DNA from: Emticicia agri
GTDB taxonomy: Bacteria > Bacteroidota > Bacteroidia > Cytophagales > Spirosomataceae
NCBI RefSeq assembly: GCF_004168285.1
Contig: NZ_SEWF01000008.1
Location: 1 to 64,000, forward strand
Reading direction: 5' to 3'
Length of the DNA stretch: 64,000 bases
Below the pieces are notes generated by a model, which ran no database searches, was not told the origin of the DNA, and saw only the letters and a list, made by a program, of their open reading frames with translations. The translations under genes were made by a program, and so were the position numbers. Of this stretch, positions 61,886-64,000 are shown piece by piece (position 1 is the first letter of the stretch; every line of letters begins with the position of its first letter).

Positions 61886-62509
61886 ATGAAAAAAAAGCTG
61901 TGTATCTCTCTCCTTTTATTGATTTCTGTTACAACTTTTGGGCAGGTTATTCCTGAAGGAACCCGTTTTCTCGGTGGCGACCTGAACTTTAATTCTACTG
62001 AATCTAAAGTAAAAGATGTGGTTATGAATAGTAATTTTGGTATAGGTATAAGACCTTCTTTTACAAAATTCACGAAAGATAATTCTTCTTTCACGGTTGC
62101 CATAGGCTATAATATCGTTACGGCAGGAGTCAGATCAACCTTTAGTTCAGACCTAATTAAAACAACGCTACACACTATTTCTGCTGGTTTTTATTTAAGT
62201 AATTACAAAATGTTTAACGAAAAATTCGGCGTTTCTATCAGATATGGCGGAGACGTAGGATACTCGTTTAATACTTCTTCAACCAATCGAGATACCAGAT
62301 CCTTTATCAAAAGCACTATACTTAATCTGAGCGCAGGGCCGGGTATTATCTATTTACTCAATGAAAAATGGGCGGTTGAAGGAGTAACCTCGCTTGTGAA
62401 TATCTCTTCAGTCTATACAAAATCAGGAGATGTAAGTGCGTTTAGCATGGGTACTGATATTAGCTTAAACCCATCTGTAGGAATTGGTTTCAGATATTTT
62501 TTGAAATAG
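61886..62509 (+). CDS. Outer-membrane beta-barrel protein
   Basis: Product of 207 residues with a signal peptide (cut near 'TTFGQ-V'). The mature part consists of alternating strands ending in an aromatic residue ('GIGFRYFLK'), typical of OmpA/OmpW-sized barrels. No specific family recognised. The 3' end overlaps the convergent lpxK by 20 bases. Confidence 0.75.
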   Translation: MKKKLCISLLLLISVTTFGQVIPEGTRFLGGDLNFNSTESKVKDVVMNSNFGIGIRPSFTKFTKDNSSFTVAIGYNIVTAGVRSTFSSDLIKTTLHTISAGFYLSNYKMFNEKFGVSIRYGGDVGYSFNTSSTNRDTRSFIKSTILNLSAGPGIIYLLNEKWAVEGVTSLVNISSVYTKSGDVSAFSMGTDISLNPSVGIGFRYFLK

Positions 62510-63539
62510 CCGATAAAATAAAGCTATCGAAATCGGCTTTATCATCAATCATTACTTCAATCGGAACATAAAAGAATCTCTCAAGCTCTTGCACGTACAG
62601 CAAGGGCTTGATTTTTACCATATCTTTTTCAGTCGTAATAATTTGTTGCAAAGGGTTTTGCCTATTAAGCATTTGCTCAATTTCATTTCTGGAAAATGCA
62701 AAATGGTCGGGGTAGTCAATTACCTTTCCGATACTATATCCTTTCTTTTTCAGGTATTCCTGAAATACCTCCGGCCTGGCAATGGCAGTTACTACTACGG
62801 CAAGGTTTTCAACATTAAAAACCTTATTTTCAGCGTATGAACTAATGGCTTTATAATGAATCTGTGAGAAGCAAACAGGTGTATCAGCTAAAGTATATCG
62901 GCTTATACCTGCTTTTATCTCTTCTTTGGCTTTTGCTGAAATATCTGTCGGACATTTGCTGACAATTACTGCATGAGCTCTGTTGGCACTTCGCCGAATA
63001 TCTCTTAATTTCCCTACCGGAGCCAGATAATCTGCATAAAAAGGTCGGTTATAGTCACATAAAAGTATATTAAGGTGTGGCGCAATTCTACGGTGCTGAA
63101 AAGCATCATCTAAAATGATTAATTCGTTATCAGGGAAAGTAGCTTGAATTTTATTTACACCTGCAATTCTATCTTCGCAAACTACTACCTTGATTTTATC
63201 TTTAAATTTCAGGTAATACTGCATCGGTTCGTCACCTATCGTTTGAGCCGTAGCCGTATCATCTGCCCATACAAAGCCTTTGGTTTGGCGTTTGTATCCT
63301 CTGCTTAAAATAGTGGTTTTGTATTGACTGGCTAAAAGATTGACCAGATACTCTACATGCGGTGTTTTGCCGGTACCACCTAAATTCAGGTTGCCCACAT
63401 TAATGGTAAATACATCAGGGCGGGTACTTGTCAGAATACCATTATCGTAGAGCCAGTTTCTTGTATAAACCACACAAGTCAATAAAAATGTAAGCGGTAA
63501 TAACAGTATCTGTAAAATCAAGGATATGGAAAATGGCAT
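62490..63539 (-). CDS. lpxK: Tetraacyldisaccharide 4'-kinase
   Basis: Product of 349 residues. One membrane segment at the N-terminus, then the P-loop 'VGNLNLGGTGKTPHVEYLVN', 'SRGYKRQTKGFVWADD' and 'LDDAFQHRRIAPHLNILL'. It phosphorylates lipid A at the 4' position on the cytosolic face. A fourth lipid A gene in this window, separate from the lpxD-lpxA run. 3' end overlaps the barrel gene by 20 bases. Confidence 0.96.
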   Translation of the reverse strand: MPFSISLILQILLLPLTFLLTCVVYTRNWLYDNGILTSTRPDVFTINVGNLNLGGTGKTPHVEYLVNLLASQYKTTILSRGYKRQTKGFVWADDTATAQTIGDEPMQYYLKFKDKIKVVVCEDRIAGVNKIQATFPDNELIILDDAFQHRRIAPHLNILLCDYNRPFYADYLAPVGKLRDIRRSANRAHAVIVSKCPTDISAKAKEEIKAGISRYTLADTPVCFSQIHYKAISSYAENKVFNVENLAVVVTAIARPEVFQEYLKKKGYSIGKVIDYPDHFAFSRNEIEQMLNRQNPLQQIITTEKDMVKIKPLLYVQELERFFYVPIEVMIDDKADFDSFILSAISKNI

Positions 63540-63641
63540 GATTGATTTCGGATTAGTGACAATTCATTAGCTTTTTTATACTTTTTCACAAGAAAACAAC
63601 ACAAAATGGGTCATTTGTGGCATAAAAAATAAAACTTTCTG

Positions 63642-63649
63642 TACTTTTG
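63642..63649 (+). promoter_or_regulatory. -7 box (TACTTTTG) for menC
   Basis: Perfect TAnnTTTG 21 bp before the ATG at 63671. Confidence 0.5.
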
Positions 63650-63670
63650 CAAACTTACGCATTTTTTTCG

Positions 63671-64000
63671 ATGGGGCTGAAAGCTAATTGGGTCAAACAC
63701 TTATTGAAGTTTAAATTTGAGGCGGGGACTTCTCGTGGTGTTTATACCGAGAAAGAGACTTTTATTTTACGCATATCTGATACCGAAAATGCCTCGGTTT
63801 TTGGATTGGGTGAAATTGCTCCCCTGCATGGTTTGAGTATTGATTTCGTACCTGACTTTGAACAGGTATTGAATAATGTGTGCGATACCTTCAATAGCCT
63901 CGATTTAGAAGTTTTCCCCTGGAACCTGAATATTATACTCTCACAATTGATTGATGATGCTTTCCCCTCTGTCAAATTCGGTTTTGAAACAGCCTTGCTT
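63671..64000 (+). CDS. menC: o-Succinylbenzoate synthase (menC), cut by window edge
   Basis: Open frame from the ATG at 63671 to the end (110 codons). 'VFGLGEIAPLHGLSIDFVPD' and 'AFPSVKFGFETAL' match the N-terminal capping domain of the MenC branch of the enolase superfamily (pattern 'GEIAPL-GLS', then 'S-KF--E-A'). It makes o-succinylbenzoate in menaquinone synthesis. The catalytic Lys/Asp region is beyond the window. menF of the same route is at 15701. Confidence 0.75.
   Translation, partial: MGLKANWVKHLLKFKFEAGTSRGVYTEKETFILRISDTENASVFGLGEIAPLHGLSIDFVPDFEQVLNNVCDTFNSLDLEVFPWNLNIILSQLIDDAFPSVKFGFETALL

Overview
The window looks like part of a Bacteroidota chromosome, probably order Cytophagales. 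The evidence is a fused lpxC-fabZ gene, promoter boxes of the TAnnTTTG type, many short-signal-peptide and lipoprotein genes, DUF5916 and PVC-type cytochrome proteins, LytS/LytR signalling and a moderately AT-rich composition. No rRNA, tRNA, CRISPR array or prophage was recognised. Genus or species cannot be fixed from the sequence alone.

Layout. 1-1.1 kb: a DDE-transposase-like gene cut by the window edge, not obvious as a closed reading frame. 1.3-5.4 kb: cytochrome c maturation genes ccmB and ccmC, and the ferrous iron uptake pair feoA-feoB. 5.6-9.7 kb: a GroES-like protein, a secreted thioredoxin, a secreted serine hydrolase, an AraC regulator and the lipoprotein methionine sulfoxide reductase msrB. 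10-15.6 kb: a Tat-exported sugar isomerase/epimerase with a multidomain PVC-type cytochrome dehydrogenase, and a second secreted thioredoxin. 15.7-25.8 kb: isochorismate synthase, an Ala/Glu/Lys-repeat protein, a lipoprotein, a DUF5916 outer-membrane protein broken at a run of ten A, an esterase, panD, a flippase-like membrane protein, rfaE2 and a zinc peptidase. 25.9-38 kb: an iron alcohol dehydrogenase, secreted proteins of unknown role, a DMT transporter, folA with a Uma2 nuclease, a LytS/LytR pair facing a two-gene secreted operon, a D-aminoacylase-like lipoprotein, a phytoene-desaturase-like oxidoreductase and a class I glutamine amidotransferase. 38-44.7 kb: a large hybrid histidine kinase, then a PiT phosphate transporter and a phosphate-selective porin that together give a plausible route for phosphate across both membranes. 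44.8-55 kb: TamB, tsaD, a vanadium haloperoxidase/PAP2-like lipoprotein, a secreted DxDD-motif toroid-like protein, and a DUF6922/AbiEii-type pair. 55-64 kb: an HD hydrolase, then lpxD, lpxC-fabZ, lpxA and an ABC ATPase in one run, queG, an outer-membrane barrel, lpxK and the start of menC. The lpx genes give much of lipid A synthesis; menF and menC belong to menaquinone synthesis.

The most striking layer is intergenic. At least eleven families of inverted-repeat elements, about 90-180 bp each, sit between genes. One family occurs four times as a nested three-hairpin palindrome whose stems differ by matched changes on both arms; two of its copies bracket tsaD. Two other elements run into coding ends: the last ~28 residues of TamB and the last ~5 residues of the glutamine amidotransferase are read from repeat DNA. 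These elements look like non-autonomous mobile palindromes (REP/MITE-like) or structured RNAs. No dedicated mobilising gene for them is seen here, apart from the unrelated transposase-like gene at the left edge.
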